Positions 9,101-17,554 are shown, counted from the stretch's first letter. The stretch: DNA of 64,000 bases from Bacillota bacterium (GCA_023459495.1 JAEWTL010000038.1:62001-126000), one strand, 5' to 3'. Translations and numbers: made by a program. The notes: a model not told the origin generated them from the letters alone.

Positions 9101-10735
9101 GAAAGTGTTGTTAGCAGCGGTATTACAACCGTTGAACAGTTAACCAGTCAGCCAGATGATACAGGCTTCTATTTTGAAGAGGCCTGCGGATATTATGATA
9201 TTGAAACAACCGCTACATTCAATGGCTCTGTCAGAGTGACGCTGCCATATGATCCAACGCAGATAAGCGGGCTTGAAAGCGATTTGAGGCTGTATCAATT
9301 CAAGGATGGCCAGCCTGTCGACATTACAGAATCAATTGATACAGAGAATAACACGATTACAGGCATCGTAACCGATTATTTCTACATATTTGCTATCGGT
9401 ATACCTGACTATTACTCGATCACCTTTGATACGACAGGGGTAACATATGCGGGCGATATGGATTTGGTTATAACAAACGCTTCGAATAACGTTGCAGAAG
9501 AGTGCCTGCAAACAGTTGCCGATAACCTGTATCCAATCAGGCTGGTTTCAGGGAATTCATATTTGGTAACATTGAAAGCGGACTCTGAAGTTATTTATTC
9601 CGAAACAATAACCGTCACAGGTGATGCGATTGTGCATTTATTCAGCGCGTTGTTCGTTGACACGGGGATCCCAAACTGTACCGTTGGAATTGTGCAGAAT
9701 GGCTCTTGGGTTTATACCGCACGGTCGGTTATCGGCACGCAAACGTATTTCCCAGTAACCGATAACGGTAAAGACTATGAGGTGCGCATCAGTAAAGGCG
9801 GCATGAATATCCGCCTCTACGGGCAGGCATATTCGGACATTGTTGCCCCTATAACAACGCTGAGCGTCAATACAGGGCTGGAAGGCTGCACTGTAGGCGT
9901 TGTGGCGAACGGCAGCTGGGTCTACAGCACAGCCGCGATATCGGGCAGCACCAAAGCTTTCAGCGTGTTTGATATCGGGACAAAATACAACTATGAAGTC
10001 CGCGTTTACAAAGGCGGTATGTCCTATATCGCAAATGCTGTATACACGGATGGCGCATATTCTCTGGATGTACCGGTTACAACACTGAGCGTCAACACAG
10101 GGCTGGAAGGCTGCACTGTAGGCGTTGTGGCGAACGGCAGCTGGGTTTACAGCACATCAGCGATATCGGGCAGCACCAAAGCTTTCAGCGTGTTTGATAT
10201 CGGGACAAAATACAACTATGAAGTCCGCGTATACAAAGGCGGTATGTCCTATATCGCAAATGCTGTATACACGGATGGCGCATACTCTCTGGAAGTACCG
10301 GTTACAACGCTGAGCGTCAACACAGGGCTGGAAGGCTGCACTGTAGGCGTTGTGGCGAACGGCAGCTGGGTTTACAGCACAGCAGCGATATCGGGCAGCA
10401 CCAAAGCTTTTAGCGTGTTTGATATCGGGACAAAATACAACTATGAAGTCCGCGTTTACAAAGGCGGTATGTCCTATATCGCAAATGCTATATACACGGA
10501 TGGCGCATATTCTCTGGATGTACCGGTATACCAGATTGAAATACCTGAAAACCTAATTTGCGTTGGCTTGGTGCAGAATGGCTCTTGGGTGTACCAAAAT
10601 GTATCCAGCCCCGGACAGATTTCCGTTTTTAATAACGGCAAAACCGCAGAACTGCGCTATACAAAAGACGGTGTTTCATCGAAGATTTATTTTCTGCTTG
10701 ACGGAACAGAGGATATTAGCAGTTTAATAAGCTGA
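6200..10735 (+). CDS. Giant secreted fibronectin type III repeat protein
   Basis: This is a 1511-residue exported protein with a Sec signal peptide (MKKLKS, hydrophobic core, cleavage near KAEG at 31). Residues from about 35 to 950 form three tandem blocks of about 300 residues, each starting with a QVQNVQA...AVYLTW segment and each holding about three fibronectin type III-like domains (TTYYLQV..N..G.G.PSE endings). A linker domain follows. The C-terminal part has five related modules with V.NGSWVY and KGGM, three of them nearly identical 75-residue copies. No LPXTG, LysM or membrane anchor is seen, so it may be released or held by unknown means. AAAGAGG gives a good start. It is AT-rich cargo of the Tn7-like element and probably acts in adhesion or glycan binding, by inference only. 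Confidence 0.85.
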   Translation: MKKLKSFCSIFCTVLFVVSAFMINIPNVKAEGDLPGQVQNVQASLYPFAVYLTWDPVPGAELYRIPCNMEPIETTETHAWIRDVRPESEYTFYIQGVNASGDGPLTSITITTPELTSPIPSYISNLEVVSVEQESVQLRFTPVNDAEEFYITWSTDSDFTNYWQYDVQKTEAQDHAYIRLSTGEPEYELPPESTCYFRVWAKNYGPTMDSDPYLTPSNVATAQTGDATALPEGQLIWFTPPDSILGDNEYVAGPDSVTVCVYGGVMPRNLTGAAGYRIYYSTTPDPKAEGVYSEYTMFTSEYALTTVTGLAPLTTYYLQIVPFNHLGEGTPSEILEIATTESEGEAPSQVQNVQAIPYPCAVYLTWAPVEGATSYKIPGMDDIITEDTYAWVHGLSADCECEFQVIACNSYGEGIPSEPITVETLSLPTYPSQIPYAEVLETTSGDLYSTAKIRFEQVNDALNYYVKYDTDIDMSNAGMIYLGCNVNHYWEFDLDVFAPETTYYLQVVGQNFDPQDNFYDTPSYMVVFTTPAPKYPLLEGTTVEIQDEYFDSGADWVFMSWSLLNGASGTEWGNVSKFRLYYAESPDQLGDTYQYVDIPVSGWCRKEYTLTGLDPLTTYYFQVLPYNSLGYGEPSEIKSFSTTEDLRPGQVQNVQATPYSTAVYLTWDPVEGATSYMIPAGMETVTTETNSVWFHSIPSDESQELQIVAINEYGEGVPSEPVTFQTLPLPQYPSKIPYIEIMGISLEEYAMCAEVYLRYEQVPDALQYYVKYSTNPDMSESGNCGLSSWSTHICEARVDVFAPETTYYLQIIAVNYYGMDDWWETPSDIVSFTTPAPIYAPETAVRFRDDYFDSSSDSITVACSPNANEWCNISMLRLYYSETYDELGDGNQHIDIPVSGSYTKTFTLTGLAASTTYYFQVVPFNSFGFGPPSEIASMTTLASDGIETGEGTNIIISDPVSGTSLLFESVVSSGITTVEQLTSQPDDTGFYFEEACGYYDIETTATFNGSVRVTLPYDPTQISGLESDLRLYQFKDGQPVDITESIDTENNTITGIVTDYFYIFAIGIPDYYSITFDTTGVTYAGDMDLVITNASNNVAEECLQTVADNLYPIRLVSGNSYLVTLKADSEVIYSETITVTGDAIVHLFSALFVDTGIPNCTVGIVQNGSWVYTARSVIGTQTYFPVTDNGKDYEVRISKGGMNIRLYGQAYSDIVAPITTLSVNTGLEGCTVGVVANGSWVYSTAAISGSTKAFSVFDIGTKYNYEVRVYKGGMSYIANAVYTDGAYSLDVPVTTLSVNTGLEGCTVGVVANGSWVYSTSAISGSTKAFSVFDIGTKYNYEVRVYKGGMSYIANAVYTDGAYSLEVPVTTLSVNTGLEGCTVGVVANGSWVYSTAAISGSTKAFSVFDIGTKYNYEVRVYKGGMSYIANAIYTDGAYSLDVPVYQIEIPENLICVGLVQNGSWVYQNVSSPGQISVFNNGKTAELRYTKDGVSSKIYFLLDGTEDISSLIS
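9854..10528 (+). repeat. Three near-identical 225-bp tandem repeats
   Basis: Copies at 9854-10078, 10079-10303 and 10304-10528 differ by only a few bases and encode 75-residue modules starting TTLSVNTGLEGC. In-frame copy number could change by slippage or recombination. Confidence 0.95.
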
Positions 10736-11102
10736 CAAGGAGTAATAGATTATTTTTTCTTTGGTTTATAATGAAGAGGCGCGGAGGCAAGCTAACGACA
10801 GTTGGCTACCCACGACGCTTTCTTAGTGTAGAAACATAATAAAGCAGATGACTGACGACGCCCCACGTTGAGAGCGTGGTGAGTAAATAAAAGGATTCAA
10901 AAAATGAAATCCTTCTAAAATACTTTTGATGAATGGTTGGACAGCCGTGATTTTTTGACTACATTTTGACTACACTTTTTGTAGTAAAAATATAGACTTT
11001 TGGGTAATCTTTAGGCTATATGGACATAGTGAAAACGCTCAAAATGTCTTCAAACAGGCGCTTTTCCGCTTTCTGCCGCATGTGTTACAAACTATAGACC
11101 TA
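10736..11102. other. Non-coding stretch with TTTTGACTACA repeats
   Basis: No gene is seen. Two small hairpins occur (CCACG/CGTGG near 10863-10880 and AAGGATT/AATCCTT near 10891-10914). The 11-mer TTTTGACTACA occurs back-to-back at 10953-10963 and 10964-10974 and once more at 11206-11216, on the other side of the tRNA fragment. Such repeats next to a tRNA fragment suggest recombinase arm sites, an inference. Confidence 0.5.
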
Positions 11103-11150
11103 TCGCCTCCTAAGCGGGATGTAGCGCGTCGAGTCGCGCCGAGGACGCCA
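11103..11150 (+). pseudogene. tRNA-Arg(CCU) 3' half
   Basis: The sequence runs from the anticodon arm (stem CGC/GCG around the loop CTCCTAA, anticodon CCU) through the variable region and a T-arm-like GCGCG...CGCGC stem with one loop base missing, to an acceptor strand ending CCA at 11148-11150. No D-arm or 5' acceptor strand precedes it. The first 12 bases, TCGCCTCCTAAG, recur in the 5' half at 21275-21286. A transcription terminator follows directly, as after a real tRNA gene. Confidence 0.75.
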
Positions 11151-11152
11151 GA

Positions 11153-11184
11153 GACCCCGATAAACAGGCTTTCGGGGTTTTTTA
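11153..11184 (+). terminator. Rho-independent terminator after tRNA fragment
   Basis: The stem ACCCCGA/TTCGGGGT with a 10-base loop is followed by six T. It follows the tRNA 3' end by a few bases and was probably its native terminator. Confidence 0.8.
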
Positions 11185-11349
11185 TTGCCCGAAAATCCTT
11201 GCGCTTTTTGACTACACAAAAGTAATAACACCCTATCCTTCGCAGCCCATTTTTGTTTCTCGCACGAGTTGAGAGTCCTTAAAACGCCTTATTTTAGAGA
11301 CTTTTTTATAGTTCCCCATCGCAAAAATGCGATTTCGGAATACAGGTTA

Positions 11350-12174
11350 TCACAGTTTATACTGCGAAAGCATGATCTCCGAGCGGTCCGAACGCTTGAC
11401 GAACGTGTCGTCCTTGCTGAGCAGAAAATAGATGAGTGCATCTACCATCAGCATTTCGAATATGTGAGAAGCGCCGCCGAAGTCATAAAACATCTCATCC
11501 TTGACCTCCGTGCTGAGCACATACTTGGAAACCTCGGCCGCCTTGGAATCGGACGCATTGGTAATCAGAATGGTATTCATCCCGCGTTCCTTGGCAAGCT
11601 CGATTGTCTGGATCACATGGATGGATGTACCCGAGTGCGAAATTGCTACCAACACATCGTTTTGATCGCCCAGATTCACATTGCGCATCATATATTCCGG
11701 TATATCCGAAATAAAGGTTTTGATGCCGCACCGGCTGATGCGGTGCGCAAAATCCGATGCGATGGAACCGGTATTGCCCCACGCCACGGTATATACGGTT
11801 TTTGCTTCCGCCAGCCGATCCACACACCTCAGCAGTACTTCCATGTTGACATTCTTAGCTGCTTTATAGATATTCGACGATACATGGTCAAAGAAACCGA
11901 TGACATCGTCAGGTTTGGTTTTGATGTGGTTGACGTCGATCACCTGTTGCTTGCCGAATTCACTCGCCAGATTGATCTTAAGCTGATAGTAGCCGGTATA
12001 GCCGATATGCTTGCACATTCGGATGATCGTCGCATCGCTTGTTTCGCTGGCCGCGGCCACTTCGGTGATGTTCATATTGATCACATCCTGCGGATTATTC
12101 AGGATATAGTCAGCAACCTTTTTCTCCGCAGCAAACATCTCGCTGTAAAATCGCCTGATATTGTCCATCACCAT
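11350..12174 (-). CDS. RpiR-family regulator (HTH plus SIS), copy 1
   Basis: A 274-residue transcription factor. The N-terminal RpiR helix-turn-helix (SETSDATIIRMCKHIGY) binds DNA, and the C-terminal SIS domain (VAWGNTGSIASDFAHR, AISHSGTS) senses a phosphosugar. The ATG at 12174 is used because GGAGG stands 8 bases before it and it matches the start of the second copy; a longer frame begins 36 bases upstream. It lies last in the direction of the sugar operon, 160-200 bp after dhaK and past a hairpin, so it may have its own promoter. It is very similar along its whole length to the regulator at 20064-20888. The ligand is unknown but is likely a sugar phosphate of this operon. Confidence 0.9.
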   Translation of the reverse strand: MVMDNIRRFYSEMFAAEKKVADYILNNPQDVINMNITEVAAASETSDATIIRMCKHIGYTGYYQLKINLASEFGKQQVIDVNHIKTKPDDVIGFFDHVSSNIYKAAKNVNMEVLLRCVDRLAEAKTVYTVAWGNTGSIASDFAHRISRCGIKTFISDIPEYMMRNVNLGDQNDVLVAISHSGTSIHVIQTIELAKERGMNTILITNASDSKAAEVSKYVLSTEVKDEMFYDFGGASHIFEMLMVDALIYFLLSKDDTFVKRSDRSEIMLSQYKL

Positions 12175-12263
12175 AAGTGGTTCCTCCGTTCGTTCAGTTG
12201 CATGAATCACAATCTATTATACACATTTTGCTTCTCATCCTCCAGATAATTTTGCGGATAAGG

Positions 12264-12295
12264 AAGAACACGACCGTCTCTCCTGTCGTGTTCTT
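12264..12295 (-). terminator. Hairpin between dhaK and rpiR copy 1
   Basis: A perfect 11-bp stem, AAGAACACGAC with GTCGTGTTCTT (12264-12274, 12285-12295). It probably ends the sugar operon on the minus strand, although no clear U-run follows on that strand. Confidence 0.5.
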
Positions 12296-12369
12296 TTGCC
12301 GAACGGTGCGCAGTATACCGCCGCTGTTCCGTCTTATTTCTTGTCATACAGGGGCACATGGTTTCAATG

Positions 12370-13368
12370 TTATGGCTGTCTGAAGCCCATCGATCTCGCC
12401 GGCATATCGAGGAGGGCTTTCAGTTCGCCGTCCAGCTTCAGCACCGACATGGTGATGCCCATCATCTCGAGCGAGGTCACATAGTTGCCGACGTACGCCT
12501 TATATACGGATATCCCCCGCCCGCACAGAATTTCCTCCACGCGGTCATAGAATATATATTGCTCCATCAACGGCGTTGCGCCCAGTCCGGAGACAAGCAC
12601 CGCGGCTTCGTCGTTTTGTCCGATGTCCAGATCGTCCAGCAATATCTGTAAAGCCTGGTCTGCGGTGTCATTCGCGCTTTTGAGAGGCTCGATACGCGCA
12701 CCCGCTTCTCCGTGAATGCCTACGCCGATCTCCACAGTTCCGTCCTCGATCGTAAAGTTGGGATGTCCCACCGCCGGGATGGTACAGGGTCTGGTACCGA
12801 TACTGACTGCGCGGGCATTTTGAATTACCTTTTCGCCCACAGCCACCACCTCGTCGATATCCGCGCCCAGCGCCGCCTTTGTGCCCGCAATCTTCCAAAG
12901 GAAAACCAGCGAGGCGCCTCCGCGGCGCTTATCCTTTTCCGCCTCTGGCGCGGAGGCGGCATCATCACTGGCAACGACTGTCTTTACCGTGATGCCGTCC
13001 TTCTGCGCTTTCCTGATGGCCATATGGACGTTCATATTGTCGCCGGCATAATTGCCGTACAGGCATACGACGCCCCTCCCGCCGTCAGCGGCTTTGATGG
13101 CTTCATAAAAATGTACGGGCGAAGGCGATGAGAACACCTCACCCACCGCCGCAGCGTCACATAAATTCTCTCCGACATATCCCAGAAACGTCGGCTCGTG
13201 GCCGGACCCGCCACCCGTCACCAGCCCGACCTTACCCGGCACAGGCGCTTTTACGTATTTAATCACCCGCGGATTTTCTGTAGCCGCGACCGTGCCGGAC
13301 TCCGCTTTGAGGATGCCGCGTAGCATATCCTCCACCACAAAATCCGCGTTATTAATGATCCGGTTCAT
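12370..13368 (-). CDS. dhaK: Dihydroxyacetone kinase subunit DhaK
   Basis: DhaK binds dihydroxyacetone or a related short ketose covalently through a histidine. Phosphate normally comes from DhaL (with ATP) or DhaL/DhaM. The 332-residue protein shows the DhaK glycine loop (VTGGGSGHEP) and the substrate-binding histidine in GVGIHGEAG. The start at 13368 is used because GGGAAAGGGG precedes it and it lies 1 bp after the ROK stop codon; an in-frame extension would overlap that gene. No DhaL or DhaM is encoded in the operon or anywhere else in the window. It could phosphorylate another ketose (erythrulose, for example) with a partner encoded elsewhere. Confidence 0.9.
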   Translation of the reverse strand: MNRIINNADFVVEDMLRGILKAESGTVAATENPRVIKYVKAPVPGKVGLVTGGGSGHEPTFLGYVGENLCDAAAVGEVFSSPSPVHFYEAIKAADGGRGVVCLYGNYAGDNMNVHMAIRKAQKDGITVKTVVASDDAASAPEAEKDKRRGGASLVFLWKIAGTKAALGADIDEVVAVGEKVIQNARAVSIGTRPCTIPAVGHPNFTIEDGTVEIGVGIHGEAGARIEPLKSANDTADQALQILLDDLDIGQNDEAAVLVSGLGATPLMEQYIFYDRVEEILCGRGISVYKAYVGNYVTSLEMMGITMSVLKLDGELKALLDMPARSMGFRQP

Positions 13369-13369
13369 T

Positions 13370-14347
13370 CTACGCATCCCCTTTCCCGACCGATATGGCC
13401 GCCAGCGTGCAGGCACCGTACATGCCCGCTTTCGAACCCAGCTTGGCCTGCTGTATTGGACAGAACTGCCGCTCGTGCAGCACCAGCTCCTTTACCTTCT
13501 CAGCGAGCGGAGAAATCAGCGCGTCACCCGCGTTGGATATCCCCCCTCCGATCAGTACCAGATCAGGATTAAAAAGCTTCATCATATTCGCAACGCCTAC
13601 CGCAAGATAGCGCACATAACGCCGCATGATGATGGCGCACAGCTCATCGCCCGTTCCCAGCCCATTGGTTACAAACGCGTTGTCGAAGGCACCGTTATTT
13701 TCAGCCACATAGCGGTGCAGAATCGACTGTGGGTATTCGTTTAACCGGCTCTTCGTATACCGTTCTAACGCGACACCCGAGCAAAACGCCTCCAGGCAGC
13801 CCTCCTTCCCGCAGAAGCAACACTTCTCCGGGCTGTCGGCGGCGATCGTCATATGACCGATTTCAGCGGCAAGGTTCTTCGTACCCCGGAATATCCGGCC
13901 ATCGATGATGATGCCGCAGCCGACGCCGGTACCCAGCGTAAGCAGCACGATGTTTTGCTGCGCGCGTTGTATGCCAAACCTATACTCGCCCAGCGCGTTC
14001 AGGCTCGCATCGTTGTCCACAAAAGAGGGCGCATCAAAGTGCTGTCCGATCTTCTCGCACGGGTCGAAGCCATCCCACTGCAGGTAGGCCAGGTGTACCG
14101 TCCTGTGCGCCTGTTTGTCCACAATGCCGGGCAGGCCCATCGTTACTGAAGCCACCATGGGATTGTTGATGCCGTTCTCGGCAAATATCTCTTCGATCGT
14201 CCCGATAATGTTGTCCGAGATCCTGTCATATCCCAACTGCTTGCGGGTCGCAATGGAACGCCAGCCCACCGTCTGCAGACCAGTCGTCATCACCATGATC
14301 TTTATATTTGTGCCGCCGACATCGATACCAATTACATACTCGTTCAT
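13370..14347 (-). CDS. ROK-family sugar kinase
   Basis: A 325-residue ROK kinase. DVGGTNIK at the N-terminus is the phosphate-binding loop, VDNDA holds the catalytic Asp, TLGTGVGCGI is the second phosphate loop, and EIGHM with the zinc motif CCFCGKEGCLE is diagnostic of ROK. There is no N-terminal DNA-binding domain, so this is a kinase rather than a repressor. It likely phosphorylates the sugar imported by the adjacent ABC system at C6; the identity (glucose, allose, fructose-like) cannot be told from sequence. It sits between hxlB (14 bp) and dhaK (1 bp), certainly in one operon. Confidence 0.9.
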   Translation of the reverse strand: MNEYVIGIDVGGTNIKIMVMTTGLQTVGWRSIATRKQLGYDRISDNIIGTIEEIFAENGINNPMVASVTMGLPGIVDKQAHRTVHLAYLQWDGFDPCEKIGQHFDAPSFVDNDASLNALGEYRFGIQRAQQNIVLLTLGTGVGCGIIIDGRIFRGTKNLAAEIGHMTIAADSPEKCCFCGKEGCLEAFCSGVALERYTKSRLNEYPQSILHRYVAENNGAFDNAFVTNGLGTGDELCAIIMRRYVRYLAVGVANMMKLFNPDLVLIGGGISNAGDALISPLAEKVKELVLHERQFCPIQQAKLGSKAGMYGACTLAAISVGKGDA

Positions 14348-14361
14348 CGCCGTGTCTTCTT

Positions 14362-14922
14362 CTATTCCAGATTCGCGTGCCGAACGAACGCGCTGTCCGT
14401 GGGCGTTCCTACTTCCTGCGCAAGCGGCAGGATCATGGTATCTCCCAGCACCAGCATCGCATGCTCAAACGTGGTGGCTCCGGGCAGTATAGATTTTTTC
14501 ATGCCTGCCTCCTCTGCCTTATCGGTGTACGCCGGTATACGGATCACGATATCGCTCAGCTTGGCTACCGTCGATTTCTCCCGGATCGTAAACAGCGCGA
14601 CCGTGCCGCCGAGTTTCTTTGCCTTCTGGGCGACGATCGCGGCAAATGCCGTTTCGCCGGAACCCGACCCTACGATAAGCAGATCGCCCGGTTCAAACGC
14701 GGGCGTGTTCGTGTCCCCGACGATATAACTTTGGAGTCCCAGATGCATCAGCCTCATCGCAAAGCCGCGCAACATCAGCAGCGAGCGTCCCGCGCCGGTC
14801 ACATAGATCTTTCCCGCCTTCAATATCGCCTGCGTCAGCTCTCCGACGGCTTCCTCATCCACCACGCTGATCATATCCGACAGCTCCGACAGTGCTCTCA
14901 CCGCCGTCTCAGTTACTTTCAT
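14362..14922 (-). CDS. hxlB: 6-phospho-3-hexuloisomerase
   Basis: PHI converts D-arabino-3-hexulose-6-phosphate to fructose-6-phosphate in the ribulose monophosphate pathway. It is a single-SIS-domain protein with GAGRS (sugar phosphate loop), GSGSGET and the family-typical C-terminus ending HANLE. The start at 14922 gives 186 residues, as in Bacillus HxlB, and begins MKVTETAV after GCGGGA. A longer frame from 14949 would overlap hxlA by 8 bp. The partner hxlA is directly upstream, the standard arrangement. Confidence 0.9.
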   Translation of the reverse strand: MKVTETAVRALSELSDMISVVDEEAVGELTQAILKAGKIYVTGAGRSLLMLRGFAMRLMHLGLQSYIVGDTNTPAFEPGDLLIVGSGSGETAFAAIVAQKAKKLGGTVALFTIREKSTVAKLSDIVIRIPAYTDKAEEAGMKKSILPGATTFEHAMLVLGDTMILPLAQEVGTPTDSAFVRHANLE

Positions 14923-14941
14923 ACTTATAGTCCCGCTTTCT

Positions 14942-15571
14942 TCAGGCATTCACGATCATCTCACGCATGCGCTTTGCCAGTTCAGCCATATTCGGCTGAT
15001 TGTACAAGCCGCCGCCCACAATGATCACGTCCGCCGGACTCTTTACCGCTTTTTCAAACGTATGGATGTTGATTCCACCCGCGATCGCCTTGGCGGAACG
15101 GATGCCATCCAGCTTCCGGAGTTCTTCGATCGGATCGACGCCCGTGTCCTGAATATCATACCCCACATGGACGCATATGTAATCCGGTTTCATTATATCC
15201 ACTTCCTTTGCCCTCACCGCGATATCCGTGACTGAGCACATGTCCACCAGCGCGGCCTTGCCATATTCCCGCGCGGATGCGATGGCCGCCCTGACCGTTG
15301 CGTCATCCGCCGCTGCCAGCACGGATATCATATCCGCGCCCGCGTCAAACGCAACCCCGGGGATCACGCTGCCACCGTCCATGACCTTGATATCCGCGAA
15401 TATGATTTTGTCAGGATACTTGGTTTTCACCGTTTTCACCACGCGTACTCCTTCGGCAATCATCAACGGCGTGCCCAGCTCGATGATGTCCGCGTATTGT
15501 CCGATCTCGTTCAAAACCTCCAGCGCTTTTTCCGCACTGAACAGATCCAGCGCTACCTGCAATTTTTTCAT
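14942..15571 (-). CDS. hxlA: 3-hexulose-6-phosphate synthase
   Basis: HPS condenses formaldehyde with ribulose-5-phosphate to hexulose-6-phosphate, or runs in reverse. The 209-residue TIM barrel of the OMP-decarboxylase suprafamily has the ALDL start, the DIKVMD metal/catalytic motif near residue 60, the DDAT segment, ICVHVGYD and the phosphate-binding AGGI and VGGG loops. Close relatives are 3-keto-L-gulonate-6-phosphate decarboxylases, but pairing with a PHI gene favours HPS. Its ATG overlaps the stop of the upstream isomerase (ATGA), with GGAGG in place. Confidence 0.87.
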   Translation of the reverse strand: MKKLQVALDLFSAEKALEVLNEIGQYADIIELGTPLMIAEGVRVVKTVKTKYPDKIIFADIKVMDGGSVIPGVAFDAGADMISVLAAADDATVRAAIASAREYGKAALVDMCSVTDIAVRAKEVDIMKPDYICVHVGYDIQDTGVDPIEELRKLDGIRSAKAIAGGINIHTFEKAVKSPADVIIVGGGLYNQPNMAELAKRMREMIVNA

Positions 15572-16404
15572 AGTCCCTCCTGTAAGCTTTTATGATAATC
15601 CAGCATTGACATAATGGGTTCCACAAACGCATCCGGCTCCCCGAGGAAGCGGAACGCTTCAGGGTTTTCTTGAAAGCTCTGGTAAACCGGCAATCCAAAT
15701 TGGATGCCAAGCGCCTTGTTTTCTTTTACCGTAGCGTACTTCACCTCCGGCATATGCGAATAGCGCGGATTGAGCCTCACTTCAACCTTGCCGTTTCCCT
15801 TCATCGCATAATAGCTCATGCCATGGTAGTACTTGACCTGGCTGTAGGAAACCGGACACGGCACGTACGCAAGATTGCTGAACACCATCGGCCCTTCTCC
15901 GATATTGATCGAACAGTGTCCGTAGTCCGGCGGCACGATGATCGTCTGCCCCGCCTCCACCGTCACCAGGATGACATCGTCCAGCACGATATCCTCCGGG
16001 GCACCTTCAAAGTTATCCGCACGCTGCAGCACGTACAGCGCCCGGCCCTTGATCACCTCATACACCTCCGGATATGTATGGGTCCTCTGAGGGTTATATC
16101 CATGGTAATGGCCCGATGTCTTCTTGCATTCGCCGTTGACCAGGCCATCCATAACGATCGTAATATCATAGCGGTAATCGTATTTTTTGAACAATTCTTC
16201 GTCTTGCGGATATCGGATGCCCCGGTACACATCGTACGCTTTCTGGGCTATACTGGCGCCAGCATCGTTTGCCAAAAGGCCCAGCATCTCGCCCACCGCC
16301 TTCTCACCATAGCTGTCGTACTGCAGCGGAATGCTCAAAGCCAATATGGAGTTCGACTCATTCAAATAGACAGGAAGACCACTGTTTTTCAATTCAAGCA
16401 TCAT
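15568..16404 (-). CDS. Cupin-type glucose-6-phosphate isomerase
   Basis: This is the metal-dependent, cupin-fold phosphoglucose isomerase (archaeal type) linking fructose-6-phosphate and glucose-6-phosphate. In 278 residues the cupin ligands are visible: GHYHGYNPQRTHTYPEVYEV (the His...His...Glu set) and a later His in PPDYGHCSIN. It is unrelated to the SIS-type Pgi used by most bacteria. Start: GGAG lies before paired ATGs. It sits just ahead of hxlA-hxlB, so the operon can take the fructose-6-phosphate made by PHI to glucose-6-phosphate. Confidence 0.85.
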   Translation of the reverse strand: MMLELKNSGLPVYLNESNSILALSIPLQYDSYGEKAVGEMLGLLANDAGASIAQKAYDVYRGIRYPQDEELFKKYDYRYDITIVMDGLVNGECKKTSGHYHGYNPQRTHTYPEVYEVIKGRALYVLQRADNFEGAPEDIVLDDVILVTVEAGQTIIVPPDYGHCSINIGEGPMVFSNLAYVPCPVSYSQVKYYHGMSYYAMKGNGKVEVRLNPRYSHMPEVKYATVKENKALGIQFGLPVYQSFQENPEAFRFLGEPDAFVEPIMSMLDYHKSLQEGL

Positions 16405-16465
16405 TTTGTCTCCTTAAACTGTGTTGTCTGCGGCACATGTGATGTGCCGCAGACAACTATTTCGC

Positions 16466-17491
16466 TTAACCCTGATAATATTCGTCGATGTTCTCGGAAG
16501 TGATCAGCACGAACGGTATCCAGGTCTCCTTCTCCACTTCCTTGCCGAGCGCAACATCCACAGCTGTCTGCGCTGCGATTCTGCCCTGGCCCTTGCCATC
16601 CTGGAATACGGTCGCATCGAGCTCGCCCGATTTCACCATCGCGAGTGCGCTGTCGATCGCATCCACACCGATAACCACGATATCTTCGCGTCCAGCCTCA
16701 ATGCACGCAATCTTTGCCGCAACGGACATATCGTCATTGTCGCAGATGATGGCATCCAACTGGTCGCCGTACAGCGCGATCCAGTCCTGCGTAAACCTGC
16801 TGGCCTTGTCGCCCTGCCATTCAGCCGTCTGCTCGTCGAGCATCGTCCAGCCGGATTTTCCATCCAGAATGTTATGCACGCCTTCCGTGCGCTGGATCGC
16901 CGCGGAGTTGCCGACCGCGCCCATCAGGTGGCAGTAACCGCCCGTCTCGCCCAGCGTATCAACCACGAAGTTGCCCATGATCTCGCCCGCGTCCACGTCA
17001 TAGGAGCCTACATAAGCCGCCGCGAGGTCGTCGGTGTTGCTCGTCCGGGCGTTGACCACGACGACCGGAATGCCCGCATCCACCAGCGTCTGGAGCGCAG
17101 GCGCGCTGCCGTCCGCTTCCGCCGGCTGCAGTATCGCAACGTCTACTCCGAGGTTCACGAGGTCGCTCGCCTGACTGATCTGCGTAGAGGGATCGGTGTT
17201 GCCGTCAAAGCTGATATAATCCGCGATCACGCCCTGGCTCTTCATCTCTTCAAGATATTCGTCGCCACCCTGATTGATATAAGTTTCGAACACATTCGTC
17301 GTGTTCTTCTTCAACCACCCCACCACAATGCCATCACCTGCTGGCTCGGACGACTGAGCATCCGACTGCTCTACAACCTGTGAAGTCTCAGCGCTGGGCG
17401 ATTTCGTGCCTTCGTTCACCGTGCCCGAACCGCAGGCGGCCATTGCCATAACCATTGTCAGTACGATTACCAATGCGAGAATTTTTTTCAT
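16466..17491 (-). CDS. Ribose-type sugar-binding lipoprotein
   Basis: A 341-residue periplasmic-binding-protein-like domain (PBP type I, RbsB family) tethered by a lipid. The signal peptide ends in a lipobox (AMAAC near residue 20), followed by a Ser/Thr/Gln-rich linker to about 50 and then the two-lobed domain (VVGWLKKNTTNVFE..., VDVAILQPAEADG, VIGVDAIDSAL). It delivers the sugar to the permease encoded upstream. GGAGG-type signal before the ATG. Gene order here is ATPase, permease, binding protein. Substrate not identifiable by eye. Confidence 0.92.
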   Translation of the reverse strand: MKKILALVIVLTMVMAMAACGSGTVNEGTKSPSAETSQVVEQSDAQSSEPAGDGIVVGWLKKNTTNVFETYINQGGDEYLEEMKSQGVIADYISFDGNTDPSTQISQASDLVNLGVDVAILQPAEADGSAPALQTLVDAGIPVVVVNARTSNTDDLAAAYVGSYDVDAGEIMGNFVVDTLGETGGYCHLMGAVGNSAAIQRTEGVHNILDGKSGWTMLDEQTAEWQGDKASRFTQDWIALYGDQLDAIICDNDDMSVAAKIACIEAGREDIVVIGVDAIDSALAMVKSGELDATVFQDGKGQGRIAAQTAVDVALGKEVEKETWIPFVLITSENIDEYYQG

Positions 17492-17554
17492 ACCTTTCCT
17501 CCTTAGTGTTTTTAATTTATATCCGGACTGCTCGCTACAGGCAGGATATAAAGA

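Noticed and set aside
9854..10528. CRISPR-like array
   Set aside because: Units are 225 bp, abut without spacers and are in-frame coding repeats.
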